From NCBI GenBank assembly GCA_029204045.2, contig CM055076.1, positions 9,206,966 through 9,270,965 on the forward strand: a stretch of DNA of 64,000 bases. Direction: 5' to 3'. The notes beneath the pieces are model-generated. The model saw only the letters and a program-made list of their open reading frames with translations, was not told the DNA's origin and did no database searches. This document shows positions 1 through 10,145 of the stretch, piece after piece. Made by a program: the position numbers and the translations under genes. Position 1 is the stretch's first letter. Each line of letters starts with the position of its first letter. The stretch comes from Tillandsia leiboldiana. Its lineage: Eukaryota > Streptophyta > Magnoliopsida > Poales > Bromeliaceae.

Positions 1-99
1 AAATGATGTGAGACTTATTTCGCTAGCCCTGCCATCTAGACTCAGATTCAGTCGAGACTCGTCACACACTTCCAGCTGGTGATTGGCTCTGGTACCAAA

Positions 100-760
100 T
101 GTAACGATCCGGTCCACTAGCAATAATAACTTGTTGGACCCAAACCACAGCCCAAAATGCTTAAACCCGGTTATTACTACTAGTGTCCATATCTATTATA
201 TACCCTATCACAATTCCATTCCCATCCGATGTGGGATTATTGGGGTGTGACAAGCGTATAAACACAGCGCTCACGGGTCTCGAGCGGGCTCAACCCACCT
301 GGATGTTAGATCTATTGTTAGGCCTCTTGCCGTTAGGTCCATTGTGGATCGCAATCCCATTCAACTTATAAATCTTCTGGGCCTATTGTTATGGGACAGA
401 AAGTTTGAACTATTTTTAACCTATAAATAAATAGACAACAACTCATTTCTCATCTAACATGGGAACTATTAAGGGGGTTAGGGGACTCCCCCAGTTTAGA
501 GACGGGGCTCTTGCAGATTCAGAGAGAGGGCTTCTGCGGGTTCAAGAGGTGGCTCCTACTAAATTGGTGGTGTAGCACTTTGCCTCGCATATCACTTAGC
601 TCTCACACTTGACCGGTATTCAACTTTGATACTAATTGTAATGATCCAACCCGCTAGCAATAATAACTCGCCGGACTCAAAGCCACCGGCCTAAAATACC
701 TAAGCCCAATTATTATTATTAGAGTGCGTGATCTCTTATATTCCCAATTAGTAGGTGCTA
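100..760 (-). mobile_element. TRIM-like LTR pair with short internal region, degenerate
   Basis: A 153-bp unit (100-252) reads on the minus strand from TGTCACACCCC to GGATCGTTACA, an LTR-like span. A tRNA-iMet-like primer site (TTTGGTACCAGAG) lies just left of it. A related partial unit starts at 637, next to a degenerate primer site (GATACTAATTG). The stretch between them (about 480-636) matches the internal piece next to the LTRs at 7380-7490 and 18881-18981. No protein is encoded, so this is a non-autonomous TRIM-type family, old and rearranged. Family name not recognised. It lacks 5S rRNA-like sequence and so is not Cassandra. Confidence 0.6.
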
Positions 761-1175
761 CGGCATAGGAATAGAATTTGAAAGAATATTTTAATTAAGA
801 TTCTATCTGTCTCTACATACTTTTATATATAGTATAGATATAGATATAAGGGTATTTTTTATACAATTCATCTATCTATGCAGTTGTATGGATGTTAACT
901 TATGGTAGTTTGCACATCATGAAGCTTGTAATTATATCTTTTCTTGTATGCTGGATGAACCCTGTTAATGAAATATTGAAGTCTAGCTCTATCCAAAAGC
1001 TTGGTTCTTCTACTGCTATCGGAAATTTACATATTCCACTCTGTTATTAACTTAACATCCACAATTTCTTTCTGTATTGAACTTCGGGGGTGCCGATTGC
1101 GCGATCAGCATAATCTTTTTGATTTGAAAAATGTAAATAATTATAAAGGTGTTTGAATTAAAGATCAGTTATTAC
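761..1175. other. AT-rich sequence, no gene recognised
   Basis: AT-rich with short runs of TATA repeats around 820-850. I see no reading frame or known element. It could be intron of the gene to which the exon candidate at 1176-1240 belongs. Confidence 0.4.
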
Positions 1176-1240
1176 CTCCACCTTCTGGCCAAATGATTTA
1201 GAGCCATAACGGTCGGCAAGTGCCATACCAACCTTTCTCC
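1176..1240 (-). CDS. Possible single internal exon of an unidentified host gene
   Basis: On the minus strand a pyrimidine-rich tract ending in TTTCAG is followed by 65 nt that are open in one frame (RKVGMALADRYGSKSFGQKV, then Glu). It ends at GTGGAG followed by a GTAATA donor. Splice signals and an open, amino-acid-like frame support a real exon. I do not recognise the protein and found no neighbouring exons, so this could be a gene fragment, or an exon of a gene that runs off the window or was split by the Harbinger element to its right. The call rests on one short exon. Confidence 0.3.
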
Positions 1241-1810
1241 CTGAAATAAATAGATAAATAAATAAATAAATAAATAAAATAATAAAAAATCAATCAATCA
1301 ATCAATAGATCACATTATGTAATGCAAATAATTTGATACAAATGTTACTTAGAGCCAAAAATTGACTTGCCTCCTACCTAAGTACGAAATGAAGTTGAGT
1401 ATATATAACACATTCGTTACAAATCGACCGCCAAAAATACTTAAATCTTGCCTAATTTTCTCATCAATCCTATTCATAATCAAAACCATCAACTGATGTT
1501 ATATAACATAACCAAATAAATTAGTACATGATAAAATAATAAGTATACTAATTAGCTTTTGGCGACGCAACTATCATGCCATCACATCTTGAAAGGGATA
1601 TTTTTTATTTTTGAGTGCATTGTGGAAACTTTTCTCTTGCTGCTTTCACATGTGTTACATTAATTACATATGATCTTCAGAGCTCAATGAGTGGAAGTGC
1701 TTATTACTCTTATTATTACTCTTTAAGTAATTTTTCAAAAATAATTAGAATTTAACACACCGTTTGGTTTAGGTACAAAAAGGGATATCCTCCCTTTGTA
1801 CCCAAACACA
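1241..1810. other. AT-rich spacer with simple repeats and a short hairpin
   Basis: Holds AATA/ATAA and AATC simple repeats at about 1246-1305 and otherwise AT-rich DNA. At 1761-1809 lies an imperfect palindrome: TTTGGTTTAGGTACAAA pairs with TTTGTACCCAAAC around a short loop. It directly abuts the Harbinger end and resembles a collapsed miniature element. No coding frame is supported. Confidence 0.45.
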
Positions 1811-2530
1811 AGGGCTTCGTTTGGTTCGTGTATTAGAGAGAATTAGTAGTATCATGGACAAGTATAAATTTAGAAACAAGTAGGAACTAATGTGAATTTA
1901 TGTTTGGATGGGTATTAGGTTAGTACCAGGTAGAAGAAAAACAGTGTTTGGTAGTTATTGAAGAATAAGAGGAATAGAGAGTTGACTTTTATATTAAATG
2001 ACGAAAGTACCCTTGCTTTTAGTTATGTATTAAAATTGATAATTAAAGAATGTATTATAACTTTTTTAATATAACAATTTTAATATATATTATTTAATAA
2101 ATTAGATGCTATATAAAATTAGTGTTAATTTTTTTTATTCAAAATAATTATTAATATTATCCAATAATTAAAATATTACCATTCCGCAAAAGCAAAAATA
2201 AAATTTTAAAAATTCAATAATAATATTAAATAAATAAACATTACATACTAAAATTTCATAATTTTATTTCGAAAAATCAGTTGCTCAATACATTCTTAAA
2301 TTAAATGGTTGCACGAAAAACATTTAAAACAACTATAAGACAATAACATAATCAAAAAACGAATTTCAATTAGCATAAATTATAAGTCAAAATTTATACA
2401 AGATTTAATTAAAGAATATTATAAAATAATGCATAGTTTGGCGATTTAAATTATCATTAAATAATAACGATCTCACAACTATAGTAACGTAGAAAACAAA
2501 ATATCACATCACAATAATAATTCAAATTAA
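1811..2530 (+). repeat. Left long terminal inverted repeat of the Harbinger element
   Basis: About 720 bp that matches the reverse complement of 6097-6833 with scattered substitutions and small indels. The match covers the outer TAGAGAGAATTAGTAGTA block, the AT-rich middle, and the inner block around CACAATAATAATTCAAATTA (about 2508). PIF/Harbinger inverted repeats are usually only tens of bp long. Confidence 0.85.
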
Positions 2531-2716
2531 AGAATATTATGCAATTTCATATTTTTAATGCCAATTATGCTATGCAATTCCAATTATGTTATGCCAAATA
2601 TGTGTTGATTTTTTTTTATGCCGATTATGCTACGCCGTTTTATATTAATTGAGCACACCTGAATATTTATTAGGCTCACATGAAAAGATATAAAGTAGTA
2701 CGTACATTATCTACAG

Positions 2717-3912
2717 ATGCGTCCATTTAAGAAAGTATTTAAGGCCGGTCAAACCAGTCGAGCAGACTTGGACAACCCCCAAGGCAATGTAATTGCAAAT
2801 GAAGGTGGAAGCCGATCTCGCGCCCAAGCGTGGACGCGTACACCGAACTGGACCGAGGCATTGGATGCATGTCTGTTAGCGTTGCTGACTGAGGAACATA
2901 CCTTAGGCAACAACGTTAATGGATCGTTCACGAACCTTGCGTGGGTTAGGATTGTTAGTGAAATCAATAGTAGAAATAACTTAAACCTAACCAAGGATCA
3001 GGTCAAGAATCGGTTGAAAGTTTTGAAGCGTACTTTTACGTTGTACCATTGCTTGGTCAACAAGAGTGGTTGGGGATGGGACTATGTCCTCAACATTCCC
3101 ACGACCGGCGATAGTGCTGACTGGGAGGCCGTGATCGCGGTAACGTGAATCCATTTCGCTTTCAACAAATTTTTACCGAATAGATTTCTTATTGCTTTTC
3201 TAATATAATTAACCTATGTCCAGGAAAATCCGGCTTATAGCAAATGTAGGGATAAGCCATTTCTTCCGTATAAGGATCTTGAGTTCCTTACGCAGAAGAC
3301 TACCACAACCGGTAGATATGGCTTTTCTTCAGTGATGCCGCCCACCACAACCATAGTTAGCTCCTCCTCATCATCCCTGGTGAGGATGAAACAATAATAG
3401 CTCCAAGATTCTCAGGATTATATCTCTTACCGACTCCATTTGAAGCAGGGTCCTCTGGGCCACCTATGAATGATTTTATGCGAGGTCCACCCACGTCAAG
3501 GCCACCTAGCTCTCACCCTACAAACAAAAATACAAGTGGGTCTGGGCACAGCTCTGCAGGCAAAAGGCATCGTTCCCCACTACCTGATCCTACCCAACGA
3601 ACAAACCGTACGTCGACTGGTGGACGTCGAAAGAAAACTGAAGGCATCACTGAAGCTATGGCAGAGATGGTACAGCTTGGAAAAGATAAGTTAGATCTGG
3701 TACGACAAATGTATAATAAGGATTCTGAAGCTCGACGACCTGTTGCGAGCATCGAGGATTGTATGATGCGAATCTATTCTCTGCCAGGGCTCACAAGTGA
3801 ACAGGTTTTGGCTGCCGGTGATGCTTTGAAAGATTCTCAAAATCGTCAACTTTTTATGACAATGGGTGACGATCTTGCATTAAAGTGGGTTGAACGGCAG
3901 ATAGCGAAATAA
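2717..3912 (+). pseudogene. Harbinger ORF1, Myb/SANT-like DNA-binding protein, frameshifted
   Basis: Exon 1 (2717-3139) encodes a Myb/SANT-like domain: it has the WTEALDACLLALL start, a central LAWVRIVSEIN helix and a KNRLKVLKRTF helix, as in the ORF1 partner of PIF/Harbinger transposases that binds element DNA. A GTAACG donor at 3140 and a TCCAG acceptor at 3223 define an 85-bp intron, and the frame continues as ENPAYSKCRDKPF, a typical follow-on block. A frameshift near 3375 separates this from the rest, which is open again from about 3385 to the stop at 3912 and ends in a conserved-looking helical tail. The break makes it a pseudogene. It precedes the transposase in the same direction, the usual arrangement. 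Confidence 0.8.
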
Positions 3913-4133
3913 AATATGATGTTTAGGCAATATTTCCCCGGCCTTTAGTGGACATTTCTATAGTCTATGTGTAATTTAATTAGTTTACAAACGGACTTTC
4001 TAGTATGTAGTCTCGCAACGTTGAGTAGATCAAAACTGCCTTTGTAATTTATATTCTCGCACTCTGAGTAGTTTAAAACCTAACTTTGTAATATTTAGTA
4101 TAACACTTTGATTGCCTTAAACTAGACATTACT

Positions 4134-4675
4134 TGAATGTTTGTCGTACATATCGATACAAGCTATATCATGTCTACTTACTATGAAAGTTCGCTAAATT
4201 GGTACAATTTCGTTGCAGATATAATGGATGTTTCAAATTATCAAACTGTATGTTCTTCCAGTTTTGTTGCAATGTTGTTGACTATATTAGATGATGATGA
4301 TGACTATTGGGTGGAAGTTATAATCATGCTCATTGCCGAAGGATACATATATTAAACTATTTAATTTCCATACAACCATGTTGGGGAGTCAGATAATGTG
4401 GACATTTATATATTTCAGTGTAGTCCTTTTTTCTGTAATTTGTTGCAGTAATCGGCCAGATGAATGTTTGAGCTACATATAAATAAATATTATATCATGC
4501 ATGCTTACTATCAAACTTGGCTAACTGGCTTAAATTCCGATGCAGCTTTAATGGATGATTTAATTTATCGAAGTGTATTTTCGTCGGTATTTCGTGCAAA
4601 TTTGTTCACTATATTAGATGATGATGATGACTATTGGGTGCAAGTCATAATCATGCTTATTGACGAAGGAGATAT
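4134..4675 (+). repeat. Diverged tandem duplication of the transposase 5' region
   Basis: Two copies about 327 bp apart (4134-4345 and 4461-4675) encode the same pattern: a leader, then a segment containing TILDDDDDYWV and VIIMLI. The second copy reads on into the transposase. The first stops after its own EGYIY. At roughly two thirds nucleotide identity the duplication is old. Confidence 0.75.
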
Positions 4676-5926
4676 AAATGCAACAAGTACAATAAGCAGA
4701 CAACCATATCGTACCCGTCCATTTACTGGGCATCAGTTTATTTGTGATATTCTGAATGGTCATCCAGACCGGGGGTACAATCATTTTAGAATGACGACAA
4801 CTACATTCATTGCTCTCAGCGATGACCTTATCGGAAAGGGCCTTTTAAGTAGCATACGGAATATGACTGCTGACGAACAGTTGGCAATTTTTCTATTTTG
4901 TATAGGACACGGTGTTGCAAATAGGGTGATCGCTGAAACTTTCCTACATTCGGAGAAAACAATTAGTCGTCATTTTAACAATGTACTCCGAGGCATTATT
5001 CAATTAAAAGATGAATACTTAACTATGCCGCCAAGTAATTGTGGAGTGCATCCAAGAATTAGTGAAAATTCGAATTTCCATCCGTTCAAGGTAAGGGACA
5101 ATAACTTTACAGAAGATAATTTGTACATTTCCATTGCTAAATTTGTAATATACTATGTTGTGACATTAACATATATAGAATGCAATTGGGGCGGTGGATG
5201 GTACGCATATTCCGGTTATTGTAGAAAAGCACAAACAACCATGATTTCGGTGTCGCAAAGGATTTACATCGCAAAATATGATGGCTGCTGTTTCCTTTGA
5301 TCATAATTTTTTTTTTGTATGCACCGGTTGGGAAGGATCTGCCGCTGATATGCGGGTACTCAGATGAGCCTGTGAAAGTGGAGGTTTTACAGTTCCTGAA
5401 GGTATAATTTAAAGAGAATTTTTTTAAAATTTTCTTCATTATTATTGGTTTAATTTAGTTTTTAAAAGTTGTATACACTTCTGTTATATCTACAGGAAAA
5501 TATTATCTGGTCGATTCCGGATACGCGAATACTGATAGATTTCTGGCGCCGTATAGAGGCGAGCGTTACCATCTGAGTCAATTTTATAGTAACACACGTT
5601 GTCGTATACATCGTTCTCCGCGAGACTTGTATAATCATCGACACGCCCAATTAAAAAATGTGGTAGAGAAGACATTTGGAATTTTAAAGAAGCGATTCAA
5701 GATATTAAATATTGCTACACCGTTTCCGTATAGAGTGCAGTGTCACATTGCTATGGCATGTTATGTGATCCACAATTTTATTCGACGGCAACAAGAAAAT
5801 GATAGATATTTTAACGAAGCGCTAGACCCAGAGCCTCCAGAGGATGAAGTGGAAGTGACGACTACAAATTCTAGTACATCAGAGTCACGGCGGGAAGACG
5901 ACATTCGCACACATATTACCGAGTAG
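4464..5926 (+). pseudogene. PIF/Harbinger DDE transposase, broken by two stops
   Basis: Three exons can be read: 4464-5090, 5179 to about 5403, and about 5497-5926, with GTAAGG and GTATAA donors and ATATAG and CTACAG acceptors. Exon 1 carries the N-terminal helical region with the GVANRVIAETFLHSEKTISRHF helix-turn-helix-like block. Exon 2 starts with NAIGAVDGTHIPV, holding the first catalytic Asp. Exon 3 has LVDSGY with the second Asp and NVVEKTFGILKKRF with the catalytic Glu. This is the DDE_Tnp_4 pattern of PIF/Harbinger. In-frame TGA codons at 5242-5244 and 5365-5367 (the second at a position that is usually Trp) break exon 2. The triad codons survive but the protein cannot be made whole. 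Confidence 0.9.
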
Positions 5927-6096
5927 TTGTGGAATAATAGAAATTAGATAAATTATTGGAAATGACTGTAAGTTTGTAAAAGTTAGAATTAATGTTGTAA
6001 TATTATGTTAGTCAGCTTGTTATATAGTTTTTTTTTATTTATATGTAATGTTAATTGGGCTGTTAATTAAAAACTCGTGTTCCCCGTATATGATGT

Positions 6097-6833
6097 AATT
6101 TGAATTATTATTGTGACGTGATATTTTATTTTTTACGTTACTATAGTTGTGAGATCGTTATTATTTGATGATAATTTAAATCGCCAAACCATGCATTATT
6201 TTATAATATTCTTTAATTAAGTCTTGTATAAAATTTGACTTATAATTTATGCTAATTGAAATTCGCTATTTGATTATGTTATTGTCAGATAGTTGTTTTA
6301 AATGTTTTTTGTGCAACCATTTAATTTAAGAATGTATTGAGCAACTGATTTTTAGAAATAAAATTATGAAATTTTAGTATGTAATGTTTATTTATTTAAT
6401 ATTATTATTGAATATTTAAAATTTTATTTTTGCTTTTGCAGAATGGTAATATTTTAATTATTGGATAATATTAATAATTATTTTGAATAAAAAAAATTAA
6501 CACTAATTTTATATAGCATCTAATTTATTAAATAATATATATTAAAATTAAATAATATATATTAAAATTGTTATATTAAAAAAGTTATAATACATTCTTT
6601 AATTATCAATTTTAATACATAACTAAAAGTAAGGGTATTTTCATCATTTAACACAAAAGTCAACTCTCTATTTCTCTTATTCTTCAATCACTACCAAATA
6701 CTATTTTTTTTATACCTGGTACTAACCTAATACCCACCCAAATACAAATTCACATTAGTTCCAGCTTGTTTCTAAATTTATACTTATCCCTCGTACTACT
6801 AATTCTCTCTAATACACGAACCAAACGAAGCCT
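6097..6833 (-). repeat. Right long terminal inverted repeat of the Harbinger element
   Basis: Reverse-complement partner of 1811-2530. It contains a local duplication of an AAATAATATATATTAAAATT block around 6530-6570 that the left arm lacks, so the arms have diverged since they were identical. Confidence 0.85.
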
Positions 6834-7157
6834 AAAGGTTTAAATCTTGAGTAAAAGCAACATTTCCAAAAATCAGCACTAAATTCATCACAATCATTAA
6901 TATGCACCATATGATAAATTTAATAAATTCCTCGAGTTTTCTAAAAAATTATTGAATTTGTCGAAGTTAAACATTAAAACTGTAAAATCATTTTTTTTTT
7001 TTTTTTTCGGATCATCTTTTAGTTTCATCAAAATCCGGCATGCAAATGCGTAATTGATTAAATATGAGAAAATAAAAAGAATTTCTAATGGCAAATAGGA
7101 TTTTCCACTGCCATCAACAAGAGGGCAGTGTCTCATTCGTATCATCAATATATTGTG
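6834..7157. other. AT-rich spacer, no feature seen
   Basis: AT-rich, with an 18-T run near 6990. The 83-codon minus-strand frame here resembles nothing known and is of low complexity. Confidence 0.4.
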
Positions 7158-7655
7158 ACTTCTCGATCCGCTAGCAATAATAACTCGCTGGATCTAAATT
7201 ACCGGCTCAAAATACCTAAGACCAATAATTATTACTAGCATGCACGGTCTCATTTATCCAATCAACTATTGAGGTGTTACAAACTCTTTTCGTTTAGATC
7301 CTACCATTCTCGTCATATCCAAACCAAATCATAGAAACAAAATAGATCAGAATTATCAAACGATGTGAGATTCTAGAGGTGGATCCAACGGGGTTCAAGA
7401 GGCGACTCCCACTAAATCCGTGATGTAGCACTTTGTCTCGCATAACTCTTAGCTGTCATACTTTCGGTCAGTATTCGTCTCTGATACCGTTTGTAATGAT
7501 CCGACTCGCTAGCTATAATAACTCGTTGAGCCCAAATAACCGGTCCAAAATGATTAAACATACAAATAACCGGTCCAACCCTGGCCCAGCTCCTCGCACG
7601 GCTCCTGCCTCTGTCATTCCCCACGCGCAACTTCTTCCTCCCGCTCAGCCAAGCC

Positions 7656-7687
<32 letters not shown>

Positions 7688-8040
7688 CTCTCACTCTCTT
7701 CTCCATTTAGTGCTGAGAGAGAGAGAGAGTTGTAGTCAATATTGAGCTCTATTATTCAAATGTGGCGACCGTCTAGAATGAATATCACATTCGGCATTTT
7801 AGTTATTTTTTCTGGAATAAGATAAATCACCTCGTATGTAAATATACTATTTTACTAAATCATAAATGCTAAGACTTTTCAAAAAGCAAATATCAATTAT
7901 ACTGAAAATTGTTCATAGTTAACCGGTCCAAAATGATTAAACATACAAATAACCGGTCCAAAATGATTAAACATATTTATTATTACTAGCGTGTATGGTC
8001 TCATATATCCAATCAACTATTGGGGTATTATATATATTCC
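7158..8040 (-). mobile_element. TRIM-like element interrupted by an inverted LINE fragment
   Basis: Minus-strand LTR at about 7158-7274 (reads TGTAACACCTCAATAG to GGATCGAG), then an internal piece with the family's GAGTCGCCTCTTGAA and AAGTGCTACATCACGG blocks. A primer site (GGTATCAGAGAC) sits at about 7479-7490, and a second LTR starts near 7491. That second LTR is split at 7577 by a 343-bp insert and resumes at 7921, ending near 8036. The LTR sequence around the insert is triplicated in 30-bp steps (see findings). No protein is encoded. Confidence 0.65.
7579..7919 (-). repeat. Inverted copy of the LINE 5' end and its target flank
   Basis: Near-perfect reverse complement of 8372-8710. The copy contains the flanking DNA, the left target duplication and about 190 bp of LINE 5' sequence, including the CT/CA microsatellite. 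The two arms, about 340 bp each, are separated by about 450 bp and could fold into a long hairpin if transcribed. Confidence 0.92.
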
Positions 8041-8505
8041 CATCAATTTCATGGTCAATGATTCCTACATGTACTTAAATTTTATTGTGATTCACTATTG
8101 GAGTATTAAGTTTCATTGGGTTAACACCGTTCTAACGAAGTATTATCTAACAGCTTAAGTTTTTGTTACGAAAAAAAAAAAAAAAAATTCCTCCATGTCT
8201 TATGTCTATCAAATTTCTTGAGTCCAGATGAGTTGGAATGTTGAATACAAATTATTAAATTGAATGTCTCTAACATTATGACCACCATTTCTTCTCGCTA
8301 AAGCACGACATTTCGTAAGAACTATCAGGCATGTTTGGATATCACGAGAAGATATCCAATGTAACTTATTCACTATGAACAATTTTCAGTATAATTGATA
8401 TTTGCTTTTTGAAAAGTCTTAGCATTTATGATTTAGTAAAATAGTATATTTACATACGAGGTGATTTATCTTATTCCAGAAAAAATAACTAAAATGCCGA
8501 ATGTG
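8041..8505. other. AT-rich sequence left of the LINE
   Basis: No reading frame or named element is seen up to 8371. It includes a 17-A run near 8170 and a short palindromic patch (GGATATCACGAGAAGATATCC) at about 8338. 8372-8505 is the LINE target flank that is copied in inverted form at 7780-7919. Confidence 0.4.
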
Positions 8506-8520
8506 ATATTCATTCTAGAC
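8506..8520. repeat. LINE target-site duplication, left copy
   Basis: ATATTCATTCTAGAC here is repeated at 15660-15674 directly after the poly(A) tail. A 15-bp duplication is typical of target-primed reverse transcription. Confidence 0.9.
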
Positions 8521-8762
8521 GGTCGCCACATTTGAATAATAGAGCTCAATATTGACTACAACTCTCTCTCTCTCTCAGCACTAAATGGAGAAGAGAGTGA
8601 GAGAGAGAGTGTGTGTGTGTGTGAGAGAGAGAGGGCTTGGCTGAGCGGGAGGAAGAAGTTGCGCGTGGGGAATGACAGAGGCAGGAGCTGTGCGAGGAGC
8701 TGGGCCAGGGCGCCTCGCAGAGCAGGCGAGCCCTCCCCCAGCCGCTGCGCGCGGGAGCTCGC

Positions 8763-10145
8763 TTGGACGCGCGAGCGCGGACGCGCAACTTCCGGTACGA
8801 GCCAGGACAGAGTGGAATGGAGGCCGTTAACCACCTCGTTCAGGGGTGCGGAACCCCCCCCCCGAACAGGGGAGTACGGAATATTCGCGCGGGGAGTAGC
8901 AACCAGCCGGAGGCAGCTGCCCGAGGGCATCAGAGTGGTTTGCGACGTGGAAGGGACACGATTCGCGGCTCCGACTTGATAGATTCCTGTGGGGAGGCAG
9001 CTTCGGACGGCGGGTACTCTCCGCCGAAACAGAAGGTCACCGTCAGGCGGTTAAGTTCCATCGTCTCACGCCCTCCCCCCAAAGTCTCTTGGGCGGACAA
9101 CCGAGGAGACCAACTCTGCTCCGGCCCTGCCGCACCCCCCGCAGGGATTCCCTCTTCCCGTGCCCCTCACTCCACCCCGAGGGGACAAGTTGCTTGCACT
9201 GGACCGCCCTGTTTCATCACCCGGCGGTCCGATCGAGGATCCGCGGCAACCTCTGGGGGCCCCGATAGGGCTGGCCCCCTCTCCTATAAAGAAGCACTGC
9301 TGAAGATCCCGCCACCCTCGAACCACCCCGGGAAAGCCCTGCACCCGAAACGACTATCCCCCTTACCCCCTGCCCCCGGACCCAAGAAGTGCTTTAGGTG
9401 CTTAGCCGGGGATCACCTGGTGCTCTCCTGCCGGGACCCGGTGCGCTGCGTGGTCTGCTTCCGCTCCGGACATCGCTTAGGACTCTGTCCCCTACGCCGT
9501 CAGTGACCAAGAATGCAGCGGGGTCGGGGCTTCAGACCTGAGTCTCTGAAGGTCTTCATCCCCCTCACGGAAGACTTCCGCACCCGTCAAGCTCAGTGTA
9601 GGAGCGCGGTCCTGGCGGACGTAGTCGGGCGCTCGAACTTGGGGCACTTCCCGCAGGGCACAATTGCGGCGGACCTCGCGTCCAGGTTCGGTGGCTTCCC
9701 CACCGACTTCCTCGTTGCCCACTACCATGAACGGGATTACACCATCCTTCTACCAGAGTGGGTCCGGCCCGCCGACCTCATCGACAGCAGGCTCATTCAT
9801 CCCCTCCACTGCCGGCTGCAGTGCTACGCATGGGAGCCGTACCGCGATGCCGAGCCTACCAGGCTCACCCACAAAGCTTGGCTAAAAATCGGCAATTTGC
9901 CCTTTGAATGCTGGTCATCCAACTGTGTGAGTGCCATTGTGGGAGGCTTCGGCCGCTTCATTCGCGCAAGTGAGAACAGCATCAACGTCATCGACATGAC
10001 CGGCTTCCGGTGCCAGGTAGCAGTCGACGACCTCGCCGACATCCCCGAGGCTCTCTCCATCTCGATGGGAGATGTGATTGTCTCTGCCTCAGTGAGAATA
10101 GAGAGCACGGCCCCCTTCGGAGAGATGACCGGGGCACGCCTCTAG
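8763..10145 (+). pseudogene. LINE ORF1, nucleic acid-binding protein with zinc knuckles
   Basis: The frame opens near 8763 and is followed to a TGA at 9504-9506, then continues in the same frame to TAG at 10143-10145. Before the TGA lie two CCHC-like fingers (CFRCLAGDHLVLSC and CVVCFRSGHRLGLC). After it comes a domain like the DUF4283 region of plant LINE and gag-like proteins (FPTDFLVAHYHERDYTILLP and the WLKIGNLPFECWS block). In working plant LINEs the fingers usually follow the DUF4283-like domain, so the order here is unusual. Role: binding LINE RNA in the ribonucleoprotein. Whether the TGA is a mutation or marks two ORFs cannot be decided here. Confidence 0.72.

Larger units (their letters stand above)
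1811..6833 (+). mobile_element. PIF/Harbinger DNA transposon with very long terminal inverted repeats
   Basis: The ends are inverted copies beginning GGGCTTCGTTTGGTTCG (left) and GGCTTCGTTTGGTTCG (right, minus strand). The inverted similarity continues inward for about 700 bp on each side. Inside are the two genes typical of PIF/Harbinger: a Myb/SANT-like ORF1 (2717-3912) and a DDE transposase (4464-5926), both on the plus strand. Flanking trinucleotides are CAA on the left and TAA on the right, which fits a mutated TTA/TAA-type 3-bp duplication. Both genes carry stops or frameshifts, so the copy is not autonomous. Confidence 0.88.
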
